Shown piece by piece: positions 24,600-32,217 of a stretch of DNA of 64,000 nt; the first letter of the stretch is position 1, and the number at the start of each line of letters is the position of its first letter. Position numbers and translations under genes: made by a program. A model generated the notes under the pieces. It was not told the DNA's origin. It was given only the letters and a program-made list of their open reading frames with translations, and searched no databases. This DNA is from Palsa-744 sp963734815 (GTDB lineage: Bacteria > Actinomycetota > Thermoleophilia > Solirubrobacterales > Solirubrobacteraceae): NCBI GenBank assembly GCA_963734815.1, contig CAVTIH010000003.1:372001-436000 (forward strand), read 5' to 3'.

Positions 24600-25003
24600 C
24601 CGTCATCGACACCTCCGGAGTCGTAGATTTCCTGCTCGACGTGGGCGCCGCCGAGCAGGTCGAGACGCTTGTGGCACGCGAGGGCGAGCTTGCGGCGCCC
24701 GACGTACTTGTGTTTGAGGTGCTGGCCGTCCTACGGCGGGAGACGTTCCGGGGAACAGTCGCGGAAAATCGCGCCCTCGCGGCCATCGAGGATCTCGCCG
24801 ATCTACCGGTTGAGCTCTTTCCGAGCCTTCCCCTCCGCCGGCGCGCGTGGGCACTGAGACGCAATCTCACCACAGCCGACGCGCTGTTCGTGGCCCTGGC
24901 CGAGCAACTCGACGAGCCGCTGGCGAGCAAGGACAGCGCCCTCGTATCCGAGGCCGCGAAGCATTCGAGTCTCGCCGTGCTGGAGCTCGATTGCACGACG
25001 TGA
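24596..25003 (+). CDS. vapC: VapC-type PIN-domain ribonuclease toxin
   Basis: A 135-aa PIN protein with the four acidic metal ligands at expected positions: Asp5 (MTVIDTSG), Glu41 (LVFEVLAVLR), Asp95 (LTTADALFVALAE) and Asp113 (LASKDSAL). VapC toxins cleave tRNA or rRNA when released from VapB. The GTG start overlaps the antitoxin gene by 4 bp, so translation is coupled. The pair stands alone between dinB and an FMN oxidase. Confidence 0.88.
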   Translation: MTVIDTSGVVDFLLDVGAAEQVETLVAREGELAAPDVLVFEVLAVLRRETFRGTVAENRALAAIEDLADLPVELFPSLPLRRRAWALRRNLTTADALFVALAEQLDEPLASKDSALVSEAAKHSSLAVLELDCTT

Positions 25004-25066
25004 TTCTTAAGTAGGTGTTGAGCTCCGCCGGTTCGTCGCTGGCTGGGGCGACTCCGCAGAGATGCT

Positions 25067-26242
25067 CTACCGGCGCTGCTCAACCAGCGCCTCAGGCCCG
25101 ACCTCGTCGATCGCGGCGTAGCCGCTGAGCGCCATCGCAAGGTCGAGGTCGGCGAGCAACGAGCGCAACACCTCGACCACGCCCTGGGCGCCGCCCAGCG
25201 CGAGGCCCCAAATGTAGGGGCGGCCGAGCAGCACCGCACTGGCGCCGAGCGCGAGCGCCTTCAAGGCGTCCGAGCCGGAGCGGATGCCGCTGTCGAACAG
25301 CACCTCGCAGCGGCCCTCGACGGCGGCCACCACCTCGGGGAGCGCGTCCAGCGCGCCGACGGCGCCGTCCACCTGGCGCCCGCCGTGGTTGGAGACGAGC
25401 ACGCCCTGCACGCCGTGCTCGACCGCAAGGCGGGCGTCGTCGGCGTGCAGGATGCCCTTCAGCACGATCGGCAGCTCGGTGCACTCACGCAGCCAGGCGA
25501 GGTCGTTCCAGGTGATGGCGGGGTTGGCGAACTGCCACGCCCAATGGCCGATCGCTGCCTGCATGTTCTCCTCGGGCGCAGCCGGCAGCGCGGCGCGGAA
25601 GACGGGGTCCTCGAGGTAGTTGCGGTTGCCCTCGCCCCACAGGAACGGCAGAAAGCCGTTGGTGAGATCGGCCGGGCGCCAACCCAGCATCCAGGTGTCG
25701 AGCGTCAACATGATCGCGCTGTAGCCGGCGCGCTCGGCGCGCTGCACGAAGCTGCGCGCCAGCTCGCGGTCGCGCGGCCAGTAGAGCTGATACCAGCGCG
25801 GCAGCTCCCCGGCGGCCTGGGCGATCTGCTCGATCGTGTGCGAGGCGGCGGTGCTTGCCACGAACGGCACCCCCACCTCCGCCGCGGCGCGGGCCATCGC
25901 CAGCTCGCCGTCGGGGTGGGCGAGCGTCTGCACGCCGATCGGCGCGAGCAGCACCGGGGCGGGCAGCTCCGTCCCCAGCAGCGTTCGCGCGAGCGTGCGC
26001 TCGGACACGTCGCGCAACATCCGCGGCACGATCCGCCAGTGCTCGAACGCCTCGCGGTTGGCGCGTATCGTCTTGCCGCGGCCGGCGCCGCCGGCGATGT
26101 AGCCGCGCGGGCCCTCGGCCAGCAGCCGGTAGGCATCGCGCTCCAGTCGCCGCCAATCCAGCGGTCGCGCGGGGCGCTGCCCGCCCAGCCCGCGCAGGTA
26201 GATCTCGTACTGGTAGTTGGCGTAGGGAACTTGCTCGCTCAT
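25067..26242 (-). CDS. FMN-dependent alpha-hydroxy acid oxidase (lactate 2-monooxygenase-like)
   Basis: A 391-aa FMN enzyme. PVLLAPIGVQTLAHPDGE, the segment AITWNDLAWLRE, the Lys in LPIVLKGILHADDA, catalytic His/Arg in VLVSNHGGRQVDGAVGALDALPE, and the phosphate-binding DSGIRSGSDALKALALGA all fit the glycolate oxidase/lactate dehydrogenase family. The N-terminal YQYEIYLRGLGGQRP and total length match lactate 2-monooxygenases, which convert L-lactate plus O2 to acetate. Specificity for lactate is inferred. ATG 26242 is used; upstream in-frame sequence has no family similarity. Confidence 0.87.
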   Translation of the reverse strand: MSEQVPYANYQYEIYLRGLGGQRPARPLDWRRLERDAYRLLAEGPRGYIAGGAGRGKTIRANREAFEHWRIVPRMLRDVSERTLARTLLGTELPAPVLLAPIGVQTLAHPDGELAMARAAAEVGVPFVASTAASHTIEQIAQAAGELPRWYQLYWPRDRELARSFVQRAERAGYSAIMLTLDTWMLGWRPADLTNGFLPFLWGEGNRNYLEDPVFRAALPAAPEENMQAAIGHWAWQFANPAITWNDLAWLRECTELPIVLKGILHADDARLAVEHGVQGVLVSNHGGRQVDGAVGALDALPEVVAAVEGRCEVLFDSGIRSGSDALKALALGASAVLLGRPYIWGLALGGAQGVVEVLRSLLADLDLAMALSGYAAIDEVGPEALVEQRR

Positions 26243-26330
26243 CGCATTCTCACGGCCTCGTTTGAGCATCCGCGGGCGGCACTCTATCCTGCTCGCCGCA
26301 CGGCCCTGCGGTTCTGCGGGCCGGTGGCGC

Positions 26331-27059
26331 TCAGCTGGTCGCCCACACCTCCCCCACCCCTTCGAAGCCGAGCGCCCGCTTGGTCGCTTCGGTGAGGTCG
26401 TATTCGCGGCCGGCCACATACGGGCCGCGGTCTACTACCGGCACGCGCACCGTGCGCCCGTCGTAGCGCAGCGTGACGAGCGTGCCGCACGGCAGCGTCT
26501 TGTTCGCGACGCCCATCGTGGTGCTCGTCAGCCAGCCGCCGCAGGCGAGACTGCCTTCGCCTCCATACCACGAGGCCTCGGCGAGGCGGTAGACGTTGAG
26601 CCGGCCCACCACGCGCCCGGAGCCATCCTCGCCGGGGGCGCCCGCGAAGCGCACCCGCAGCAGCTCGCTGCCGATGCGACCGGCTCGATAGCGCAGCCGA
26701 AAGTGCCCACGCACGCCGGTGCGCGCAGCGACGATCGTCCGCCAGCCGTGGTGCCCGAGCGCCTGCAGGACGACGGTCCGCCCTGCCACCTGAGCCTGGT
26801 GTGCCACGCTCGTCACCGGGGTCGTGCCCGCCGCCAGAGTTGCGCCCACCGTTTGCGTCGGGCCCCTCCGGGCCGTGGTGCGCAGCGAGCCCGCGATCGA
26901 CGCCGCACGTCCGTCGAGCACGTTCAGGACGGCGCTCCGGATACGCAAGCGCGTCACCCTTGGCGCGACGGTTGCCGGCGGCGGGGCAGCTTCGCCCGCG
27001 GCGATCGCGTTGGGCGGCAGTGCCGTCACCGTCAGCGCAGGCGTGGCGGGTACGTACAT
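26331..27059 (-). CDS. RlpA-like double-psi beta-barrel wall protein
   Basis: A 242-aa protein. Residues ~155-242 form an RlpA-type double-psi beta-barrel: LAEASWYGGEGSLACGGWL, MGVANKTLPCGTLVTLRYDGR, VPVVDRGPYVAGREYDLT, ATKRALGFEGVGEVWATS. The preceding part (~35-150) is a beta-rich domain of unknown role. RlpA and related resuscitation-promoting proteins act on peptidoglycan. The N-terminus lacks a strong signal peptide, so export needs checking. AAGGAGG sits 7 nt before the ATG. A c-di-AMP riboswitch occupies the leader, so expression is probably tied to wall or osmotic state. Confidence 0.82.
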   Translation of the reverse strand: MYVPATPALTVTALPPNAIAAGEAAPPPATVAPRVTRLRIRSAVLNVLDGRAASIAGSLRTTARRGPTQTVGATLAAGTTPVTSVAHQAQVAGRTVVLQALGHHGWRTIVAARTGVRGHFRLRYRAGRIGSELLRVRFAGAPGEDGSGRVVGRLNVYRLAEASWYGGEGSLACGGWLTSTTMGVANKTLPCGTLVTLRYDGRTVRVPVVDRGPYVAGREYDLTEATKRALGFEGVGEVWATS

Positions 27060-27074
27060 AGGGGTCCTCCTTGG

Positions 27075-27272
27075 TCACCGCCTACGGGGTTAGCTGTCGG
27101 GCTCACGCGCCGCCCACGCACGATGGCGTGCGTCGGCGAAGGCGTTACCGCCGCATCAGCGGCCGATTCGCCCCATCCAGACCGTCCTCTCACGATCCGG
27201 CAGTGGGTCCCCCGCTCGCCTCCAATGACGGAGGCGACTCGGCTGAGTCAAGCAGGGCACGATAGAGCGGTC
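27075..27272 (-). ncRNA. ydaO-yuaA type c-di-AMP riboswitch
   Basis: On the minus strand the leader of the RlpA-like gene carries the conserved blocks of the ydaO class. In transcript order these are a GCCTCC/GGAGGC hairpin (27232-27215), GGGGGACCCACTG (27213-27201), GGGGCGAATCGGCC (27174-27161), and CCGACAGCTAACCCCGTAGG (27100-27081). A closing helix could form from ACCGC near 27271 and GCGGT near 27078. The Shine-Dalgarno follows directly. In actinobacteria this riboswitch commonly precedes wall-hydrolase genes. c-di-AMP binding would be expected to switch expression off; this is family knowledge, not seen here. Confidence 0.85.
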
Positions 27273-27373
27273 GCCGCCTTTCTAGTGTGCGTTTGCTCAC
27301 GGAGGGCGGTCGAGTGCCGTAAATCGCCCGCGCGTTTGACGGGCGGCCTCCAACCAGCGACAATCACGACCTG

Positions 27374-28966
27374 ATGGCAAACCCCGACCGCCTCACCGGC
27401 CTCGACACCGCCTTCCTGCACCTGGAGGATCACTCCACCGCGCACATGCACGTGGCGTCGGTGATGATCTTCGAAGGCCGCGCGCCGACGCCGCGGGAGC
27501 TCGTCGAGCACGTGCAGAGCCGCCTGCACCTCGTGCCGCGCTACCGCCAGCGCCTGGCGTATGTGCCGCTCGATCAGGGCCGCCCGGTGTGGACCGACGA
27601 TCCCCACTTCAATCCCCACTACCACATCCGCCACACCGCGCTGCCGCGGCCCGGCGACGATGCGGCGCTCGAGCGGCTCGCCGGGCGGCTCTTCTCCCAG
27701 CGCCTGGACCGCTCCAAGCCGCTGTGGGAGATCTGGCTGGTCGAGCGGATGGCGGGGCGGCGGTTCGCACTGATCGCCAAGACCCACCACGCGCTGGTGG
27801 ACGGGATCTCCGGGGTGGACATCACCACCGTGCTGTTCGACGCCACGCCCGAGCCGCAGGGTGGGCGGGCATCCGATCCGGGTGGGGGGGCACCCAATCC
27901 TCCGTGGAGCCCGCGACCGCTGCCCGGCTCGGCGAAGCTGCTCGGCGAGGCGCTGCTGGAGCGCACGACCGTACCCGGAGAGATGGCGCGTGGGGCGCGG
28001 CGGGTCGTGCGCCGCCCGCTGCGCGCACTGGGGCAGCTGCGCGACGGGCTCGCCAACGTCGGCGCCACCACACTGGCGGGGATCAACGCGCCCGCGCCGC
28101 CCTCGCCGCTGAACGTCGACATCGGTCCCCACCGCCGCTACACCTGGGTCGACGCCGACCTCGCTCGCTTCAAAGCGATCAAGGACTCGCTCGGGGGCAC
28201 CCTCAACGACGTCGTGCTCGCCGCCGTCAGCCTCGCGCTCGGCCGCTGGCTACGCGCGCACGACCACCCCACCGCGGGCTTGGAGCTGAAGGCGATGGTG
28301 CCCGTATCGGTGCGCGCCGACGTCGAGCGCGGCGCGCTCGGCAACCGCGTAGCGGCGATGTGGGCTCCACTGCCGGTCGGCATCGAGGACCCCGCTGAGT
28401 GCTACGAGCAGATCCGCGTGGCGATGGACGACCTCAAGCGCTCCGGCCAGGCGGTCGGCGCCCAGGTGCTGACCAACCTCGCCGGCTTCGCCCCGCCGAC
28501 GATCCTCAGCCAGGCCGCGCGCCTGCAGGCCCGCCAGCGCTACTTCAACCTCGTCGTCACCAACGTTCCGGGCCCCCAGTTCCCGCTCTATCTGCTGGGC
28601 CGTCGCCTGCGCTCGCTCTACCCGGTGGTGCCGCTCGCCCGCCGCCAGGCGCTGGGCATCGCCGTGATGAGCTACAACGGCCACCTCGGCTTCGGCCTGC
28701 TCGGGGACTACGACGCGCTGCCCGACCTCGACACGATCGCGCAGGAGCTCGACCGCGCGATCCGCCGGCTGGCGCGCGCGGCCAATCCTCCGAAAGCCAG
28801 CCGCCGACCCGCCAAACGGGCGGGCGCAAAGCGGGCTGCCGCGCCGGGCGCTCAAGCGCCGAAGGCCGTCGCATCGCCGGCCACGGACGGCGCTGGGGCC
28901 AACAGCAGCGCCGACAACGCCGCCGGCCGCACCCGCGCCACTAGACGGACGGCAGTCGAGCATTAG
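27374..28966 (+). CDS. WS/DGAT-type acyltransferase (wax ester / triacylglycerol synthase)
   Basis: A 530-aa enzyme. N-terminal MANPDRLTGLDTAFLHLED, active-site HHALVDG (residues 138-144), and the C-terminal structural motifs FNLVVTNVPGPQFPLYLLG and LGIAVMSYNGHLGFGLLGDYDALPDLD are characteristic. It esterifies acyl-CoA to long-chain alcohols or diacylglycerol, giving storage lipid. A glycine-rich insert near 158-175 and an Ala/Arg-rich C-terminal tail of ~60 residues are non-conserved extras. The ATG has no strong Shine-Dalgarno. It is divergent from the riboswitch-controlled RlpA-like gene. Confidence 0.9.
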   Translation: MANPDRLTGLDTAFLHLEDHSTAHMHVASVMIFEGRAPTPRELVEHVQSRLHLVPRYRQRLAYVPLDQGRPVWTDDPHFNPHYHIRHTALPRPGDDAALERLAGRLFSQRLDRSKPLWEIWLVERMAGRRFALIAKTHHALVDGISGVDITTVLFDATPEPQGGRASDPGGGAPNPPWSPRPLPGSAKLLGEALLERTTVPGEMARGARRVVRRPLRALGQLRDGLANVGATTLAGINAPAPPSPLNVDIGPHRRYTWVDADLARFKAIKDSLGGTLNDVVLAAVSLALGRWLRAHDHPTAGLELKAMVPVSVRADVERGALGNRVAAMWAPLPVGIEDPAECYEQIRVAMDDLKRSGQAVGAQVLTNLAGFAPPTILSQAARLQARQRYFNLVVTNVPGPQFPLYLLGRRLRSLYPVVPLARRQALGIAVMSYNGHLGFGLLGDYDALPDLDTIAQELDRAIRRLARAANPPKASRRPAKRAGAKRAAAPGAQAPKAVASPATDGAGANSSADNAAGRTRATRRTAVEH

Positions 28967-29161
28967 AGCCCTTACAGCCATAATCCGACCAGTTCGACGA
29001 GCGCGTTGACAAGCCTGAAGATCAGAAGTCCGCGACCGAGGCCAGTACAAACCCTGCCGCAGCCAACCGACGGTGTGACGGTGGCCGATGAATCTCCGTA
29101 AATAGCGCCATGAGCCTAGTCGCAAGAGCGAACCGTCCGGAGCACAGCGTATCTTGCGGCG
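28967..29161. other. 195-bp intergenic region
   Basis: Between the WS/DGAT stop and the small 74-aa gene. A TTGACA occurs near 29006-29011 but no matching -10 was found at 16-18 bp. No hairpin with a T-tract is visible. From here to about 32.2 kb the base composition is less GC-rich than the surroundings. Confidence 0.5.
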
Positions 29162-29386
29162 ATGACCGAACTACAGTCAAGCGAAGTCGAGCGGGTCCTC
29201 CTGCACATCAGCGACGCCAGATCGCGCGCTCGTAGGGCCATGGAGGTCTGTGACCGGGATGGAGCCGACGCTCATATCCTCGCGGCGCTGACCGACACCG
29301 AACAGCAGCTTGCCGAACTGCATCGTAGGCTCTCACAGCGAACGTACTACGCCGTGCCCGACAAGTCACTCAAGCTTGCTGTTTGA
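29162..29386 (+). CDS. Small hypothetical protein upstream of the type IIL enzyme
   Basis: A 74-aa, mainly helical, charged protein (SEVERVLLHISDARSRARRAMEV, AALTDTEQQLAELHRRLSQRTYY). There is no signal peptide, membrane segment or recognisable HTH. No clear Shine-Dalgarno precedes the ATG. Its TGA (29384-29386) abuts a 22-bp palindrome that contains the start codon of the restriction-modification gene, so the two may be co-transcribed. It could be a small accessory or regulatory protein; function unknown. Confidence 0.5.
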   Translation: MTELQSSEVERVLLHISDARSRARRAMEVCDRDGADAHILAALTDTEQQLAELHRRLSQRTYYAVPDKSLKLAV

Positions 29387-29408
29387 TCACGGGCCGGCCG
29401 GCCCGTGA
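29387..29408. promoter_or_regulatory. 22-bp perfect palindrome overlapping the type IIL start codon
   Basis: The half site TCACGGGCCGG (29387-29397) is followed directly by its exact inverse, ending at 29408. The GTG start of the restriction-modification gene (29405-29407) lies inside the right arm. As RNA it would fold into a very stable GC hairpin covering the ribosome-binding region; as DNA it could bind a symmetrical repressor. Confidence 0.6.
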
Positions 29409-32113
29409 CCGCTGAAGAGATCAAGCGCAACCTCGTTGAGTTCGCGCGCAAGTGGAGCCTCTTCGATGGCACTGAGCGCGCTGAGGCGCAGACGTTCCTC
29501 AACGAGCTGTTCGCCGCCTACGGGCAGGACCGTTACGAGGTCGGTGCGCACTTCGAGGAGGCGCAGGCCGGCCGCTTCCTTGACCTGATCTGGCCGCAGA
29601 TCTGTCTCGTCGAGATGAAGCGCCCCAGCGAGGCCGGGCGGTTGGCCGTACATCGCGAGCAGGCCTTCAGCTACTGGCGCAACGCCGCCGATCCCGGGCA
29701 CAACCTCCCAGCCCCGCATTTCGTGGTCCTTTGCGCGTTCCGCCGATTTGAGGTCTGGGAGCCAGGCAGCTACCCCAATGCGCCGCGGGCCGAGTTCGAC
29801 CTCATCGAGCTACCCGAGCGTCTCGACACGCTCATGTTCCTTGCGGGTCACGAGCCAACGTTCATCGGTACGCAGGCCGCCGTTACGACAGACGCCGTCC
29901 GGCTCATCACCGACCTCTTTGCGACCCTCGGAGAGCGTCGCGCGGCGCCACCCGATGAGCTGCGCGACTTCGCGCTCCAGTGCGTTTGGTGCATGTTCGC
30001 CGAGGATCTCGGCCAGCTCGAGTCCTATCTATTCACGCACATCATCGACGAACTCATTGCCAACCCTCAACGCTCGAGCGCAGACGACTTGGGTCAGCTA
30101 TTTGAGTGGCTCAACCGCGATACTCCGCGCCCTGCGGGCGGGCTCTACGCGACAACTCGATACGTCAACGGAGCGCTTTTTCAAGACCCTGCTCGTGTCC
30201 ATCTCAACCAAGAAGAGCTGCGCGTCCTGCGTCTCGCCTGCGAGTACGACTGGCGCAAGGTCGAGCCGCACATCTTCGGCTCGCTGTTGGAGGGCGCACT
30301 CGGACGTGAGAGCCAGTGGGCACTCGGCGCCCATTACACCCACGAGGTTGACATCCAGAAGGTTATCCAGCCGTCGATCGTCGTTCCCTGGCGGGAACGC
30401 ATTGAGGATACGACGACGCTTACTCAAGTGCAACAGTTGCAGAATGAGCTGCTGAATTACGTCGTCCTCGACCCGGCCTGCGGCTCGGGCAACTTCCTAT
30501 ACATTGCTTATCGCGAGCTTCGCCGACTTGAGCAAAAGCTGCACGAAAGGGAGCAAGATTTCCGGCTCGTGCAAGGCCGCCGCCAGGCGACGCAGAGCGC
30601 CTTGACGGCATTCTTTCCCCTCACGAATATCAAGGGCATTGAGATCAACGCCTTCGCGGTTGCCCTCGCACGCGTAACGTTGTGGATGGCCCACAAGCTC
30701 GCAGTTGACGAGCTCGACCTAGACGAGGCGACTCTGCCGCTTGAGAATCTCTCAGGAATCAAAGCGGCTGACGCCCTTCGCATCCCATGGCCGAGAGCAA
30801 GTGTGATTATCGGCAACCCACCGTTTCACGGCGATCGACACCTTCGCGGACTACTCGGCGACGACTATGTCGAGTGGCTCAAGGACACCTTTCACTGCGG
30901 TATCAAGGACCACTGTGTTTACTGGTTCCGGAAGGCGCATGATCATCTGGAGTCCGGACAACGAGCAGGCCTCGTTGGCACGAACTCGATTCATCAAAAT
31001 CGGGCACGCTCTGCGAGCCTTGCCTACATAGTCGACAATGGTGGCGTCATTACGGATGCCGTGTCAACGCAGCCGTGGCCCGGCGATGCGGTTGTGGAGG
31101 TCAGCATCGTCAACTGGATCAATAGCCCGTTAGAGCCACCCAGCACTACCATGCTCGACGGGAATGAACTTGATGAACCAATTGCGCCATCGTTGCAACC
31201 CGTCAACGAAGCAGTCGACGCGGCCAAGCCGCTGTCTGCCAACGAGGGATGCTGCTTCTACGGATGTATCCTCGGCGGTGCCGGGTTCGTGCTCAGCGAG
31301 CAGGAAGCCCTCGAACTTCTCACGCGAGGCCCCGGATGGAGAGACGTAATACGCCCGCTTCTCACTGGAGAGGACCTAACCCAGAGACCCGATGGTAGTG
31401 CAGGTCGCTGGGTGATCGACTTCGGATTTCGCACTCTCGAGGACGCGATGGCGTACCCCGAGGCGCTAGAGGTCGTCCGCACGAAGGTCAAGCCTATCCG
31501 TGACAAGACACGTCGAGAGGGATATCGACGCTACTGGTGGAGATTCTCCGAGCCGATTAGGGCGATGCGAGATACGCTTGCGCCGCTGCGCCGCTACATT
31601 GCGTGTCCGGCGCTTGTGACGCATCAATTGGTCTTCTGCTGGGTTGATCCATGGGTTATCCCGAGTAGCCAGGCGACTATTTTCGCGTTTGAGGATGACT
31701 ACGCGATGGGGATCTTGAGTTCGAGCGCACATATTGCATGGTCTCGCGCGCGATCATCCACACTCCGGCGCGACTACCGATACACCCCGAGCTCCGCGTT
31801 CGCGAGCTTTGTGTGGCCCAACCCAGGCGCGAGAAGCCGTGCCGAGATCGCCCAAGCTGCCGAGAGCCTTGTGGAGACTCGCACCGCTATCTGTGAACGC
31901 CACAGCATTGGGCTGAGCGATCTCTACGTTCGCGTGGCTGACGGCGCCCACACGGAGGTCGTTCGCGCTCAGCAAACACTTGATCTCGCCGTTGCCAACG
32001 CTTACGACTGGCCAGACGCTACTGGGCAGGACGCACGCCTGAGTAATGCCGCGCTACTGGAGATGAATTGCGCGATCTATGCCGGAGAGCTCAGCTATCG
32101 AGGTCCAGGCTGA
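29405..32113 (+). CDS. Type IIL restriction-modification enzyme (MmeI-like, single polypeptide)
   Basis: A 902-aa fusion. The N-terminal nuclease motif is D-x9-EMK (Asp60, Glu70, Lys72 in FLDLIWPQICLVEMKRP). After a helical connector come the methyltransferase motifs DPACGSGNFLYIAY (motif I, ~356) and IIGNPPFHGDRHL (motif IV, ~471), the gamma-class adenine N6 type. The C-terminal ~330 residues should be the target-recognition domain (ALVTHQLVFCWVDPWVIPSSQATIFAF). Such enzymes methylate one strand and cut at a fixed distance from an asymmetric site. The GTG start gives a family-like N-terminus; no Shine-Dalgarno is visible and the start sits in a palindrome. Codon use is more AT-rich than the neighbours, consistent with acquisition. 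Confidence 0.88.
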   Translation: MTAEEIKRNLVEFARKWSLFDGTERAEAQTFLNELFAAYGQDRYEVGAHFEEAQAGRFLDLIWPQICLVEMKRPSEAGRLAVHREQAFSYWRNAADPGHNLPAPHFVVLCAFRRFEVWEPGSYPNAPRAEFDLIELPERLDTLMFLAGHEPTFIGTQAAVTTDAVRLITDLFATLGERRAAPPDELRDFALQCVWCMFAEDLGQLESYLFTHIIDELIANPQRSSADDLGQLFEWLNRDTPRPAGGLYATTRYVNGALFQDPARVHLNQEELRVLRLACEYDWRKVEPHIFGSLLEGALGRESQWALGAHYTHEVDIQKVIQPSIVVPWRERIEDTTTLTQVQQLQNELLNYVVLDPACGSGNFLYIAYRELRRLEQKLHEREQDFRLVQGRRQATQSALTAFFPLTNIKGIEINAFAVALARVTLWMAHKLAVDELDLDEATLPLENLSGIKAADALRIPWPRASVIIGNPPFHGDRHLRGLLGDDYVEWLKDTFHCGIKDHCVYWFRKAHDHLESGQRAGLVGTNSIHQNRARSASLAYIVDNGGVITDAVSTQPWPGDAVVEVSIVNWINSPLEPPSTTMLDGNELDEPIAPSLQPVNEAVDAAKPLSANEGCCFYGCILGGAGFVLSEQEALELLTRGPGWRDVIRPLLTGEDLTQRPDGSAGRWVIDFGFRTLEDAMAYPEALEVVRTKVKPIRDKTRREGYRRYWWRFSEPIRAMRDTLAPLRRYIACPALVTHQLVFCWVDPWVIPSSQATIFAFEDDYAMGILSSSAHIAWSRARSSTLRRDYRYTPSSAFASFVWPNPGARSRAEIAQAAESLVETRTAICERHSIGLSDLYVRVADGAHTEVVRAQQTLDLAVANAYDWPDATGQDARLSNAALLEMNCAIYAGELSYRGPG

Positions 32114-32157
32114 TCTCCGAGACAAGGAGTTCGCCTGGAGAGTTGATACCCGATTTG

Positions 32158-32197
32158 TACCCTGGTGCTCTATGAAAGACGAGATACCCCGGTGCTC
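32158..32197. repeat. Short direct repeat upstream of nadE
   Basis: TACCCTGGTGCTC (32158-32170) recurs as TACCCCGGTGCTC (32185-32197), one mismatch in 13 bp. A further GATACCC lies at 32145-32151. The pair is in the 104-bp gap before nadE and could be a regulator site or simply an ancient duplication. Confidence 0.4.
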
Positions 32198-32217
32198 AAG
32201 CGAAGATCGATGAGATC

